Shown one piece after another: positions 25,601 through 37,462 of a stretch of DNA of 64,000 nt (position 1 is the stretch's first letter; every line of letters begins with the position of its first letter). Source of the stretch: Gordionus sp. m RMFG-2023 (lineage: Eukaryota > Nematomorpha > Gordioida > Chordodea > Parachordodidae); NCBI RefSeq assembly GCF_954871325.1, contig NC_088779.1, positions 8,868,846 to 8,932,845 on the forward strand, read 5' to 3'. The notes beneath the pieces were generated by a model. It was not told the DNA's origin and searched no databases. It saw only the letters and a program-made list of their open reading frames with translations. Both the position numbers and the translations under genes were made by a program.

Positions 25601-25712
25601 TCATTTGATAAAGTTTTTTGGATCATCTTACATAGAATATAAGTATCAAGTTGCTTCTGGTCTACCATTAATTAGCGGATATCCTATAGATCCCGATTTT
25701 AAATTAGAATAA
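22607..25712 (+). CDS. ICMT: Protein-S-isoprenylcysteine O-methyltransferase, 4 exons
   Basis: ER membrane enzyme that methylates the C-terminal prenylcysteine of Ras, Rho, lamins and similar proteins, using S-adenosylmethionine. Exons 22607-22789, 22899-23172, 25067-25284, 25515-25712; phases close and give 290 residues (human 284). Hydrophobic N-terminal helices; then the conserved FHFSEYFVTALINP, SFLINHSTAYSLAALASW, RKTAMFTAGKSFNHLIQ, LVTKGIYRICRHPSYLGWF, GTQ/ILLCNPVC junction, WRFFNQRIMEEE and FFGSSYIEYK blocks. The RHPSY...EEE set forms the SAM and substrate pocket. The ATG at 22607 is taken as start because the one 9-10 bases upstream is out of frame. The intron at 23173-25066 contains a LINE fragment. 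Complete and apparently functional. Confidence 0.95.
23323..25022 (-). mobile_element. LINE fragment (restriction-like-endonuclease type) bracketed by 79-bp inverted repeats
   Basis: Perfect 79-bp inverted repeats at 23323-23401 and 24944-25022. The 1.5 kb between them codes, on the minus strand, for the second half of a reverse transcriptase and its C-terminal endonuclease. Coding sequence starts right at one repeat and its stop codon lies at the inner edge of the other. No clear target duplication. Lies within the ICMT intron, opposite to ICMT. Confidence 0.85.
23397..24943 (-). pseudogene. Reverse transcriptase (C-terminal half) plus CCHC/PD-D endonuclease, non-LTR
   Basis: Reading starts inside RT with QQGDPLGPLIFSL, then the catalytic YLDDG, GLTLNKAKSEI and the thumb region. 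About 24094-23627 follow with a CX2CX7HX4C motif (CIKCKTLVDSKGRHGLNC) and RPDG...W-D, which fit the zinc knuckle and PD-(X)n-D core of restriction-like endonucleases of R2/NeSL-type LINEs. The last ~77 residues (23630-23397) match the tail usual in this widespread animal protein family. Two apparent frameshifts, near 24110 and 23630; everything N-terminal to RT motif 4 is absent. Clade assignment is from motifs only. Confidence 0.75.
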
Positions 25713-26074
25713 TTTCTGTATTACCTTCTTATATACAAACACCTTTTTTATGTATTGCTACACCTATTTGGTCAACACATTTTATGGTGATTATGTAGTG
25801 ACTAAATGTATTTATTTTTGAAAAATTTTTATTTTAAAATATGTGTTATCATATCTAAGTATTTCACAGTCCAATCTTAATGAGATAAAAGAATAATATT
25901 TATCTTGCCAAGATATGAGCCAAAATTTAAATGATATATTTCCCACGCCACTTCTGTCCAAAATTTTTTTAGGGAAGCGATTTACATTTTTCTTATCCAT
26001 AATATGCTTATGCTTTGAAAGTGATTATCAAATATATTAATTACACCAGTGTAAGTTCATGATTAAAGGATATA

Positions 26075-26250
26075 ATGCTTTGAACTGATTTTTAAAGATA
26101 GCTAACTTATTTTAGCCAGAAAAATATTTCGAGATTTCGCTAATAGATGTTCAAACCTTTGTACCATCTATGACCAAAATCCTCACGCTTGTGTGAAATT
26201 TCGATAAAATATTATTCATTTTTAAAAATCGTCATTTAGCAATCATAGCA
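26075..26250. mobile_element. Decayed TAGTGTTG foldback MITE copy
   Basis: Shares CTGATTTTTAAAGATAGCTA, TTTTAGCCAGAAAAATAT, TTTCGCTAATAGATGTTC and ACCATCTATGA blocks with the complete copies at 37463-37679 and 56828-57038; both halves are present in inverted order. Termini decayed. Confidence 0.65.
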
Positions 26251-26744
26251 TCCTTATTTTTTATAACATGTTCATTTTTCAGGGTTTCTTTTTACAGTAA
26301 TTTCTGTTTAGACTTTGGAGGTTTTCGGTTTTATAGTTTTTCTCGCTTTATTTTTCGTTTGATATTTATATATTTGAATTTTTACCTCCTTCTTTATTTA
26401 TTTTTTTTGGAGAAGAGAAATAATTTCGTTTTTCTTTAAAAAAAAATGAGGCTAATTTTTTGGAAAAAAGAAAAAGAATAATAATTCAAATAAATTTGGA
26501 AGAAAAAATTAATTAATTAACTTTTTGTTTCTTTTTATAACAATTATCAAATAAATATAAATTGATTAATAATCTAAATATTATAAAAATAAAAATCCAT
26601 TAATCGACAAAAAATTATGACTTGACAAAATTTACAAAAATATTTAAAATAAAAAATTTTCACTAACGCTATACATAAAAAATTGCGAATACCTCACTTA
26701 CGTAATTAAAAACAAATTACTGATATATGATCATTACTTGATTA

Positions 26745-26850
26745 ATCACAGCAGAAACCTTTAAGATCCAAATGATATACGGACTTATAATCAACCTATT
26801 GAGCGTTTATGGAGGGATCTCATGGCGAGCATCCCCAAAACAGAAAACAG
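26745..26850 (+). pseudogene. Short remnant of an integrase-like DDE protein
   Basis: About 30 codons including YNQPIERLWRDL, resembling the NQRIERLWRDV block of an integrase-core family common in animal genomes. Nothing else of the protein is seen. Short and therefore tentative. Confidence 0.35.
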
Positions 26851-27668
26851 TAACAAAATCTTGTCATTTATATATATTTGAATATTCTTATTTTCGTAAT
26901 ATTAAACATGTCTAATTTAAGTAAACTAATTAAATTATATAAATTTATATAAAACTATTTTTGATTTCCCTTAAAATTCTATCTATAGTATCATGGTTCA
27001 TATATTATATTTATTCAAATAAATTACTTAATTATCCAGTATTTGACTTATTAGTCTTAACTTAGTAGCATCCAATTAGCACACGCCTTTTAAAATAAAT
27101 AACAAAATTACACGAATTCAACTAAAAATATATATACGCCATTTTTAATATAAAATTATAGAATGCAACTTTGGATTATTATATCAAAAAATTTCCCACA
27201 ATAGTCACACGATTGCATATTTATTATTTTTAATAAAAAAATATTAATAAATAAATTAAAAATAATATTAAAATTTTCTCCGAGTTTCAGTGACTTTCTG
27301 AAGATTGATTAGATTTTGGTAAATATAGTAGAATTATGTGGGCATGATATAGTGAAGACTGAAACAGTGAAAATCATGGAATATTTCTAAAAAATATTCC
27401 CAATATGGAACATTTTCGATATGGAAAAGTAAATAATTAGTTTTACCATAAAAATCGCATCAGTCTCAGAAAATTTAAAAACAATTTTGCAATCAAGTGT
27501 ATAAACTTTTTATTGTAAATAAAATTTCTCAAGAAGGACATAATTTCATACTGATTTCGATATTTAATCTTATGACAAATGCCAGCTCCCATATTATTAT
27601 TTGACACTTATCAAATCAGCTGTAATAATTTTCTCAAATTTACAACACGTTAATTTTTACGATAAAAA

Positions 27669-27998
27669 ATGAAATTTGAACTTGATAATAACACTATATT
27701 AACTGAAATATTTCATGTTAAAAATAGAAATCTGACCAAATATATATCATTATCAAACATCTTCCCCTCGTCAACAAATAAAATATATGTCAACTTGCAA
27801 ACTTATGAAGGAATAAAATTCTTTTTAATTGCTGATTGCAATGGCTGGAAAAAAATATCTCACACATTTGATAAGATTGTTATCCATACTCCAAAATATT
27901 ATGAAACATTGATCAGCTTTCTACTTGATAAAAGTCCAGAGTCTAAAAATATCATTAAAAACTCAATAAACATGGATATAGATGCCTTATTATTATAG
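27669..27998 (+). CDS. Unrecognised 109-residue single-exon ORF
   Basis: ATG at 27669 to TAG at 27996-27998, preceded by A-rich sequence and followed by AATAAA-like signals near 28120. The protein is mixed alpha/beta-like, Lys/Asn/Ile-rich as expected for this genome, with no signal peptide, no membrane segment and no motif I recognise. Length in such AT-rich DNA, and a normal spread of polar and hydrophobic residues, favour a real gene over chance. It could also be one exon of a larger gene. Confidence 0.4.
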   Translation: MKFELDNNTILTEIFHVKNRNLTKYISLSNIFPSSTNKIYVNLQTYEGIKFFLIADCNGWKKISHTFDKIVIHTPKYYETLISFLLDKSPESKNIIKNSINMDIDALLL

Positions 27999-28773
27999 GA
28001 CATGTTGAATATTTTTTAAACCTTTTTATTTTAAAAATACATAAATAATGTTTTTGGTATTTTGTGACTATAGATTTATAAATATAGATACTACCTTTTT
28101 TGCAATCAATTGTATTCTATATAAAATAAACTTCTTGTAATTTGGTGTTTCATTTAAATTTATTAAGAATTTAATTCATTAGCAAATAGGAATAAGAGAT
28201 TTTGCAATGTTTGTCCCATAGATCAGATAATGTCTGAATTTGGGCCAGGCATGATCTACTTTATATTCATGTTATGATATTTTCTTCATGTTTTTGATAT
28301 AGTCCTATATTTTAGACTCCTCAATATCTCTTTAATTTTACATTATTTTGAATTATCTCTTTAATTTAACAATATTTTGAATTATCTCTACTTTTAGCCA
28401 TATAAAGAATATACTATATGTTTAAATAATAATATTAATTACAAGGTGATAGCCATTTAAGAATGAAGAGTGAAATCAGGCATTTGTTAGGTGGATAATA
28501 AATTTGTTTATTTTCTAAAGCAAGTATCAGAAAATTATCTTTCTGATGAGGTGCGATTCATAAATTTCCCATTATAATAAAATATACTAATGGAGTGTAT
28601 ATTTAATACATTTATTATGAGTTAAATTACTCATTATAGTGTCCTTATATATATATATTTATTTAAAAATTGTTCAGGAAAACATTTTTAAAAAAGAATT
28701 TCTAGTATTTTAATTAGGATATCACTTACTAATGGCAATACCTTTTTTGAAGAAAAGGAACACCATTCATTAC
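27999..28773. other. Intergenic, nothing recognised
   Basis: AT-rich with simple TA repeats; no gene, RNA or complete element seen. Confidence 0.5.
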
Positions 28774-29099
28774 ATTCTTCTCAGGCGCGTACGCAGCGGG
28801 GGGGGCAGGGGGACAAATCCCCCCCCCCCCTTAAAGCCAAAAAATGCAGATGCCGGATTATATTTTCCAAAAATATTATTGTTAATATTAATTTATATTT
28901 GTTAATATTTATTCTTATCTCATATATATATATATATTTAATTACATTTATTTATCACATTCATCTTCTAAGTTATTTTATCAATCAATTTCGATTTCAA
29001 GTTTTCCTTGGCGTAATTTACCTATTATTTTCAAATTTTAGTGGTGTAATATTTATCTAAATTTCTAATAAAATAATAATTATCTCTGAAACTCCTTGT

Positions 29100-29670
29100 C
29101 CAACAGGGAGAAAAAAATTGCAAGCTTGTCCAACGAGATCGAGTCTCCGCCACAGTAACAGCTATTTTGGAGTTAGAAGAGCTGATTATTAATGTTATTA
29201 CTGAAATATCACAATGGCTTGAAAGAAAAATTTCCTAAGAAGCAAGAAAATTATTGGATTCAATACTTATTCCAAATTTTTTTCTCATTAGAATGTATTA
29301 TTTAATTATACAACTATTTTATGTAATACTTTTCAAAAACATAACATTGACTTGATTAAGAAGATGAGAATAGCGGAGAGCATTTTATTAGAACTCAAGG
29401 AAATAGAGCTAGTGTTGTTGAAGAATTTTATATGTTATTGTTGAGTCAAAAGCAGAGCTATACGTGTTAAATATTTGTCCCCCTCGACTTGCAGCAAGCA
29501 AGCTCATCATCAAAACATTAATATAGGATCAGTAGAAGAGTATTATAAAACAAATGTCCCCTCTCCCAACCTTTTTCATATGGTGATAGAAAAAAAATAT
29601 AAATATTTGTTATATTTTTATCATGAAGATGTTAAAATATCTTATGATGCCTTATTAGCTGAATAACTAT
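29100..29670 (+). pseudogene. hAT transposase remnant (TTF/ZMYM-type)
   Basis: Fragments in more than one frame: an ELEELI-like segment near 29170 and, at 29475-29666, CSKQAHHQNINIGSVEEYYK, which resembles the RxCxRQxxRxN...EEYYR stretch of zf-MYM/TTF-type hAT transposases. Several stops separate the pieces. The BED/TTF finger and catalytic core were not located. Confidence 0.5.
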
Positions 29671-29844
29671 GATTAAAAGATTAACTATGGTTGATACAGT
29701 CCCAAAAAATGCTATGGATGCTTTTTATTTCAAACACATTTTAGATTATACTCCGAATTATTAAAATGGTTATATATATATTAGCAGCTCTTTAGTAAAC
29801 TAATGAGAGAACATTCACTTTTTTAAAAAGAATAACAGAGCCTT

Positions 29845-30165
29845 GCAGAGGTACCATTTGCAGGACCAGGCCCAGATTTTTTTTAAAAATTTTTTCCGGC
29901 CCGGGTTTTTTTTAAAAAAATTTTCAGGCCCGGCCCGGCTAGCCCAGCCCGAATTTTTTAAAATAAATTATACTTATTCTTGATATTTATAGCTAATAAT
30001 GGCGATTTCAAATATTTGGTTTTAAAATATACAACTCGGCTCGGATATTTTTCCTTAAAAAATTTTCAGGCCCAGCCCGGGTTTTTTTTTTAAAAAAAAT
30101 TACGAGCCCGGCCCGGGTATATTTAAAAAAATTAAAATTCGGGGGCCGGGCCTGCAAGTCTGTGA
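29845..30165. repeat. GGCCCGG-family repeat nested in the hAT element
   Basis: Starts near CTTGCAGAGGTACCATTTGC and ends near CGGGCCTGCAAGTCTGTG. Inside are six or more GC blocks (GGCCCGGGT, GGCCCGGCCCGGC, AGCCCGGCCCGGG) spaced by T-run/A-run tracts in both orientations. The ends partly match those of the element at 37024-38045 (GGTACCTCTGCAG). Confidence 0.7.
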
Positions 30166-30977
30166 AAAACATACCTATGAAATACAACATCTGAAAGTAG
30201 GTTGAATGATTTGGATCTTTTGAATATTCATAGACATTTAACGCCAAGCAAGGATTGATAATTGAAAAATTAGCTCAAAACACACAAAATACAATTATTC
30301 CTAAGAAACTTTTTGTGTATTAATTTATATTTACAACATTTAAATTTTTTATACTTTATATATTTTAAAAGCTCAAAAAATTCAAATTTCAATTTTGGGT
30401 CATTTAAGTGATTCATATCGTGGGTTATATTCACTTTATATTTTATGATTCACATTTAAATGCCGGTTTTATATATATAATTTTTTTAATTCACATTAGT
30501 TTAAAATTGTGTATTAGAAAAGTTATTAATCCTAATAAATTTATGCTTAGTATTTTTAATTAAAAATATTATTTCTTAAAAAAATTTATTATCCCCCCCC
30601 CAGACCAAATTCCTGCTTACGCGCCTGATTCTTCTAGAGGCAACAAGTAATGGTAATGCAAAACATTACTCGTTACTTCAAATTTTTCTTAAAAAATATG
30701 GAGAAAACATATTTTATTTAAATTATAGTGAAAGTTAAATTTAATAAAAAAAAATTTCTATACAAAAAATATTATAAATATTAACAGTCAAATATCAAAG
30801 AATAGAAAATATTTTTTAAAAAAGGATCCAACAATAAATAAAATATTTACATGACTTAACTGTCCTGTCTAGGAGTAAACAGGTTTCCTTGTTACTCAGT
30901 TAAATCATATTAAATTGCTTCCCTACTGCTCCAAGCTCCATTCCTTTCTTTAGTTTTTCTTTTAGATCAGTTTTAGG

Positions 30978-32796
30978 TAGTGTTGTCAATCGGCTTAGCC
31001 GAGTCGGCTCGAACAGAACTGGCCCAAATTTTGGGTCGTTTTTTCGACCTCGACCCGGTTCAAGCCGAAAAAAACGACCTCGACCCAAAATATGGGTCTT
31101 TTTTTCGACTCAGACTTGAAGTTTGGTTGTTTTTTTCGACTCAGACTTGAAGCTTGGTTGTTTTTTTAGACTCAGACTTGAAGTTTTTTTTTAGGCCAAT
31201 GTGTAAAAATATATTTTGCAAACATATTAAATTAAAATTTCAGTGAAGATGTACCATAGGAAAGTGACAATTGTCATAATCGTCATTTTTGAATTTTTTT
31301 CAATTTTTTTTAGACAAATGGGTAGCAAGCATGTTAAAATAAAATTTCATTGAAGATGTACCATAGGAAAGTGACCATTGTCATAATCGTCATTTTTGAA
31401 CTTTTTTGAATTTTTTTAAGGCAAATGGGTAAAAATATATTTTGTAAACATGTTAAATTAAAATTTCATTGAAGATGTACCATAGGAAAGTGACAATTGT
31501 CATAATCGTCATTTTTGAACTTTTTTGAGTTTTAAGGCAAATGAGTAAAAATATATTTTGTAAACATGTTAAATTAAAATTTCAGTGAAGATGTACCTTA
31601 GGAAAGTGACAATTGTCATAATCGTCATTTTTGAACTTTTTTCAATTTTTTTAAGGCAAATGGGTAAAAATATATTTTGTAAACATGTTAAATTAAAATA
31701 TCGTTGAAGATGTACCATAGGAAAGTGACAATTGTCATAATCGTCATTTTTGAACTTTTTTCAATTTAATTCAAGCAGATAGATAAAAATATATACTGTA
31801 AACATGTTAAATCAATTTTTCAGTGATGAAAAACTTTGAAAAAATTAAAATAGTCATGATGATAATTTTTTTAATATTTTGAAGAAAATTAAAAAAATTC
31901 GAAGTATTGTAAAAAGTTGTTAATAAGACGCTACTTTATTGAAAAAATAGCGGAAACTCTTATAAAAACAGGCTTTGAAATACTAATTATAAATAAAATC
32001 AGTTTTCCAAAAATAAATAAGTATTTATATGAGATAGTTTGCCACCATTAATTTTTTTCTCGGGTTCTTCTACACTAAAATATTAATATAACATGTTTTA
32101 CAAATAAGATTTTTACTATTTGATTTAATAGAGTTTAAAATAATTATAACTTTTATCACTTTTCTATGGCTTTTATTGAAATTTTAATTAACTAGTTCAT
32201 AATTTATATTTTAACCATTTTCTTCAAAATATTCCAAAAAAATTATTAACATTGATATTTAAATTTTTCAAAGTTATTCATCATTGAATTGATATAACAT
32301 GTTTACAGAATATATTTTTATCTATCTGCTTCAATTAAATTGCATCTTCAATGAAATTTTAATTTAACATGTTTACAAAATATATTTTTACCCATTTGCC
32401 TTAAAAAAGTTCAAAAATGACGATTATGACAATTGTCACTTTCCTAAGGTACATCTTCACTGAAATTTTAATTTAACATGTTTACAAAATATATTTTTAC
32501 TCATGTGCCTTAAAAAAACTCAAAAAAGTTCAAAAATGACGATTATGACAATTGTCACTTTCCTATGATACATCTTCAATGAAATTTTAATTTAACATGT
32601 TTGCAAAATATATTTTTACATATTTGTCTTAAATAAAACTTTAAGTCTGAGTCGAAAAAAACGACCCAAACTTCAAGTCTGAGTCGAAAAAAACGACCCA
32701 TATGCGTCGAGGTCGTTTCTTGGACTCGGTCGAGGTCGAAAAAAACGACCCGAGCTTTGGGTCTTGGTCGCGACTCGCGGTGTTTTAACAACACTA
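30978..32796. mobile_element. Large palindromic hAT-type element with ~115-bp internal subrepeats
   Basis: Ends TAGTGTTGTCAA / TTAACAACACTA (one mismatch) and perfect 8-bp duplication GTTTTAGG at 30970-30977 and 32797-32804. Both arms begin with GACCTCGACCC / AAAAAACGACCC blocks. Left arm then has about five to six tandem units of ~115 bp (31198-31810); right arm has about three in inverted orientation (32280-32640). No ORF. Whole element can fold on itself. Confidence 0.9.
31198..31810. repeat. ~115-bp tandem repeats in the left arm of the palindromic element
   Basis: Units start near 31198, 31314, 31420, 31535, 31652 and 31772. Each carries GAAGATGTACCATAGGAAAG and AATTGTCATAATCGTCATTT, with few differences between units. 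Inverted equivalents occur at 32280-32640. Confidence 0.85.
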
Positions 32797-32924
32797 GTTT
32801 TAGGATCTCTACTCTCTACTATGCTCACAATGCATATTTAAGGAGATTTTTCTAAAATTCTCTTATCTGATTTTAGAAAAAATTTAGGTAAGAGTTCAAT
32901 TTATCTGGTTATTTGTCAATACCG

Positions 32925-33233
32925 CGAAAATTTTAGCGCGAAATGTAATATCGCGAATTCATTACAGCGAAGGTAGATTAACGCGAAATAACGAATGCAT
33001 TACCGCGAATATAATATTGTGAATGCATTATAGCGAATATAATACAGCGAAAATATTAAAGCGAATGCATTAGCGCTAATGTAATACCGCAAAAGTATTA
33101 TCACGAATGCATTATAGCAAATACATTGTAGCGAATGAATTATCGCGAATGCATTATCGCGAAAATGTAAACTCGTATTTATTATAGCGAATGCATTAAC
33201 GCGAATGCTTTATCGCAAGTGTATGATCGCGAA
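32925..33233. repeat. Degenerate tandem array of GCGAATGCATTA units
   Basis: About twenty short units of 10-15 bp such as GCGAATGCATTATC and ACAGCGAA. The array was split by the hAT element at 33234-36769; it resumes at 36770-36800. Confidence 0.8.
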
Positions 33234-36200
33234 CAGGGTTTCGAACCGTTTAGTATAACGGTTCGGTTCGTTCCGGTTTTTAGTTTAAAATTTTATAAAG
33301 GTTTTGTTCCATTTCGGTTTTTTAAAAAAAAATCATATCGGTTCGGTTCGGTTTATAATTTATAACGGTTCTTTTCGGTTTGTTCCGGTTTTTATAAATT
33401 TAATTTTAAAAAAAATTAATCATTAACCATGTATATATTAATTTTAGAGAAAAATCTTTTTATAATTTCTTATTTAATTTAACCATGAATGATAATCGAA
33501 TAGATATTTTTATTAAACTTATTAAATATAAATTAGACAAATCAATTCTTTTTATTTCATAAATAAGATAAACACAAACATGCGCAAATACAATGAGGAA
33601 TAAAATAACACATGAATATAATGAAATTTATATTATTTATTTTTAAAAAGAGAATTGGAACGGATAACTAAAATATTTTCTAATATTTCAGGATTTAATT
33701 TAGTTCTTTGCGCAGAGAGTATAAACTTAAGGCTAGAAAATGCTCTTTCTACGGATACCTGCGTAGCTGGAACTTAGCACAACCATAGCTAACTTATAAA
33801 GTTCTGGCATACTATTCTTTACATTTCCCCAATAATTCAAAAGATTTGCATCTTTTCTAATCTCTCTATATTATCAAATGACCAAATTATATACTCTATT
33901 TCTACACATTTATTATAATTTTCTATGCCCTGAGAACTATTCTTATTAAGGCTTTCATGAGACATTAATAAATCTTCAAAATCATCATCTAAGTTATCTT
34001 TCGAATGTGAACACGTAGGAATAGTATCTAGATTTTCAATATTCTGATTTAAATTTTGGATTAAGTTCCAAGTTTTATAAAGATGTTTTTTGGCGATATC
34101 TTTTTCTTCAAATGATAAAAATACATTATATCTTGGGTCGAGATATATAGCTGAGCAAAAAACTTCATTTTTCAAATTAATCTCTCGTGCTTTGATTGTA
34201 CAAACTAAAAGTTTGGCAAATGAAGTGTCTATTTTGCTAGTTTGCATGATACATTTGATCCATGCTGCATAAAAATCGCCCATGGTCATTTGTTCACTTT
34301 GTATATATTTTGTCAAAATATAAGATGGATATAAAGCTTTTAATATATCAATAATTATTTTCCATTCATTCTCTGACAAACATTTTTCACGATCATTACT
34401 TTGGGCCGATATTTCTTGGCAAAAGTTTTTTAACTCTAATAATCTTTCCAACATTAAATAGATTGAATTCCATCTTGTGCAACAATCTATTAGTGGCTTT
34501 TTTAAATTTAATTTGGACAAAATAGACATTGTAGTCTGATTTCTTATTTTTTTGCAAATGTTTCTTGCTTTATTAATAATAACAATTTCATTTGAATTTT
34601 TTATGCAATCATTAATTGCTAATTGAAATGTGTGGGAGGCACATCTAATGCCCATTAACATGGATCTCGTATGAGGTACAAGATTAATATTTTCAATATT
34701 AAAAAAAGTTCTTCATTTTCATTAACAATTATATCATCATTGTTATTTAAATTATCATTATCTAAATAATCATTAAGGATATCATCTTCTTCATCATGAT
34801 GTATTAACAGCTTAATTAATTTAATCATGTTAGCTGCATTGTCTGTGGTTATCGTATAAATTTGATCAATTCTTATTTCATGTTCGTTTAGAACATCTAG
34901 AATAATTTTTTTTAGATATTCTGATGTATGTCTTTCTTTTATCTCTTTCATGCATAACGTTCTTAATTTTATTTCTCCATTATCTATAAATTGAATATTG
35001 ATCCCCAGTATGGACCTATCATATCGAGTTGCAATATCTAATTTTAACGATATAAGTTTTTGGTATATTTCTTTTTTTAAATTTTGCGAAAAATCAAAAG
35101 CCATTTTTTTAATATTATTGCGTATATTTTCAAAATTGATGGTTAAATTACCACCCAATCCTACAATTATCGGATCTATAATATTTCTAAATGCTTTGTC
35201 ATCAATTGATTTTATTGGTCTCCCATGAACTGTGATTAACTCAGTGCAGGAGCGGATTAAAGTGTCTTTATTAAAATTAATTTGTATTGTATTAGTTTTG
35301 GTAAAAGCATTTTGAATTGTATTATGATTATTTGCATTTTTTGTTATTGTTTTTTTAATAGTCAAATTATCTTCCTTTTTTTTTTTAATAATTTGAATTC
35401 CTATCGTGGAATCTTTCTATATGTCGTTCAAGATTTGCTGCATGGTCCCCGGTTAAAACTTTACCACAGTTTTCTAGTTAACAAGTAGATTGATTTTTTA
35501 CAATATCTAATTTAAAATATGATCGCACAGGATTTGACTTTTACCGAACCATTTAATAGATACTAATATGCTATATGATGATGAATAAGATCAGAATCTT
35601 TTATTATAAAAATAGAATAAATAAATTTCTTAATAGAATCAGTATAATTTTTTATTTATCTTATCTGACAAGATCTCCCCCAAAAATGTGAATTATATGC
35701 AGGCCTACCCTTCATATAATTATGCCGATTTTTTCCTCAAAAATACTAACAAAACAAACTTAACACAGATGAAACTAAATAAGTGAATGGAGCTTACTAA
35801 TACCATTTTAATAAATAATTTGATTTAATAGACAAAAGAAAGAAGCAAAAAGATAAGATATAAAATAAGAAGAAAAGAAATAGAAAAACTGTTTAAAATT
35901 CCAAAAACAACTGTCTTTTATTAAAAAATTAAAGTTAATTAAATTAAAACTTTAATGGATACTTTATCATTTTATAATTATCCAATTGAATTTCATGTGT
36001 TTAAATTTTATTTGGTACTATAAGATTTAGAAGGTTAATCAGTAAGTAGTTATTATTTCAAGAAATTATCCACTAAAGTGTAAATGGAAATAAATAAATA
36101 AATTAACCATAAAATACAGGAATATTCATTAACAATCATATGTTTTTTTTAATTTCAGAATTCTAATATTCATTTAAGTCATTATAAATTATTCATTATG

Positions 36201-36769
36201 AAAATATTAATTAATAAGAAATTAATATAAAACAGTATTTTATTAAAAGTAATCAGTACCTGATTTTCTTTAGATGTTAGTTAGAATTATGATTTTTCCC
36301 AAATTATTAGCAAGTATTAATAAGCTAATTAATAACTAATATACATATATATGTATATATAAGAATAAACTTGTTAATTTAAAGAATAGTCTTGTTTGAT
36401 TTTAAGATTCTTATCTAATTAACTGGTAATTCGCCTAATCTCTATTAAATTGAGTATTTATTAAAGTGAAAAGAAAAAACAATAAACATGGTGGTATTAA
36501 TTGACATGTAAAAAAAATTCAATTTGAAAAGAAATAAAGAGTTTAAAAATTTCCCCAAGGAAAATTCAAATTTCAAATTTAGGTTAATAATGTTTAAATT
36601 TAATTATTTTTAAAAACCGTTTTAAACCGGTTTAAACCGGTTTAAAATATTTATAACGGTTCGGTTCGCTCTTTTTATAGTTTCTTTATAACGGTTCGGT
36701 TACGGTTACGGTTCAGAAAATTATAACAATTCATTCCGGTTTGGCGGTTCGGTTCGGTTCGAAACCCTG
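33234..36769 (-). mobile_element. Complete hAT transposon, CAGGGTTTCGAACCG ends
   Basis: Inverted ends CAGGGTTTCGAACCG / CGGTTCGAAACCCTG-type (about 15 bp, then further CGGTTCGG subterminal repeats) and perfect 8-bp target duplication ATCGCGAA at 33226-33233 and 36770-36777. 3536 bp; encodes a BED-type hAT transposase on the minus strand. Inserted in the GCGAATGCATTA array. Confidence 0.95.
33660..35490 (-). pseudogene. BED-finger hAT transposase, frameshifted
   Basis: Reading on the minus strand: remains of a BED zinc finger at about 35490-35395 (ENCGKVLTG, NLERHIERFH), with a stop next to it; the N-terminal RNase-H-like half at 35365-34655 (ITTDNAANM is the second acidic block); then RCASHTFQLAIND, TRWNSIYLMLERLLELK at 34661-33837; and the C-terminal dimerisation domain VPATQVSVERAFSSLKFIL at about 33790-33670. 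Frameshifts near 34700 (in a T run) and near 33770 separate the three pieces. Very few breaks, so a young copy; autonomous activity is unlikely as it stands. Confidence 0.85.
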
Positions 36770-37462
36770 ATCGCGAATGCATTATCTTAAATGAATTACA
36801 TCAGTTGCAATATTGAGAATGGAGTTTGATGAAAATTACAATTTTATTTATCGGCCTTTAGACAGACAGCAAAAGCTGTGTTGATCACTAAGCACTCTTG
36901 TTTATCTGATCGAAATTTTAAAAATCAATTATTAAAAATAAATAAAAATTATTACAAAAATATCTAATATTATAATATATCATTATATTTATAATAATAT
37001 TTTTAAAAAATTATTATAAAAAGCAGAGACATCGGGTCGGGCCGTATTTTAAATTATTAAAATATACGGGCCGGGCCTGAAAATTTTTTTTAAAAAAATA
37101 CCCGGGCCGGGCCGTATTTTTTTTAAAAATTTATACAACATGAATTATTATATTCGTCAATTAGATATGGTTATAATGATTATATATAGTTATGATTAAT
37201 ATAATGTTTGGTGAAAGTTAACACTAGCTAACTCCCATAGTATCTATTACATAATAAAATTATAGTTTTCCTACCATGGAATAAATACGCAAAGGATTAA
37301 ATACATATATAATATATGTTGTATTTTTTATTAATTAAAATATCATTTTTATTTTTTTTATAAATTCATATTATATTCTCAAAATATTATTTACACAAAT
37401 TTTTTATAGTATCAATTTGTAATATGCTAAATATCTGTTTAGATTTTAAAAAAAATAAAAGT

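Larger units (their letters stand above)
25713..27668. other. Intergenic region
   Basis: AT-rich. Holds a decayed TAGTGTTG foldback MITE (about 26075-26250) and a short remnant reading NQPIERLWRDL near 26785. Nothing else recognised. Confidence 0.5.
28782..30627 (+). mobile_element. hAT element with decayed transposase, CAGGCGCGTA ends
   Basis: Inverted ends CAGGCGCGTACGC / GCTTACGCGCCTG (one mismatch) with perfect 8-bp target duplication ATTCTTCT at 28774-28781 and 30628-30635. G-runs at the left and C-runs at both subterminal positions, as in the element at 10674. The interior holds remains of a TTF/ZMYM-type hAT transposase and a nested GGCCCGG-family repeat. Confidence 0.9.

Noticed and set aside
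22607-25712. RAF-ICMT neighbourhood as a functional Ras-pathway cluster
   Set aside because: Two adjacent genes separated by 2 kb in a eukaryotic genome are not evidence of a functional cluster.
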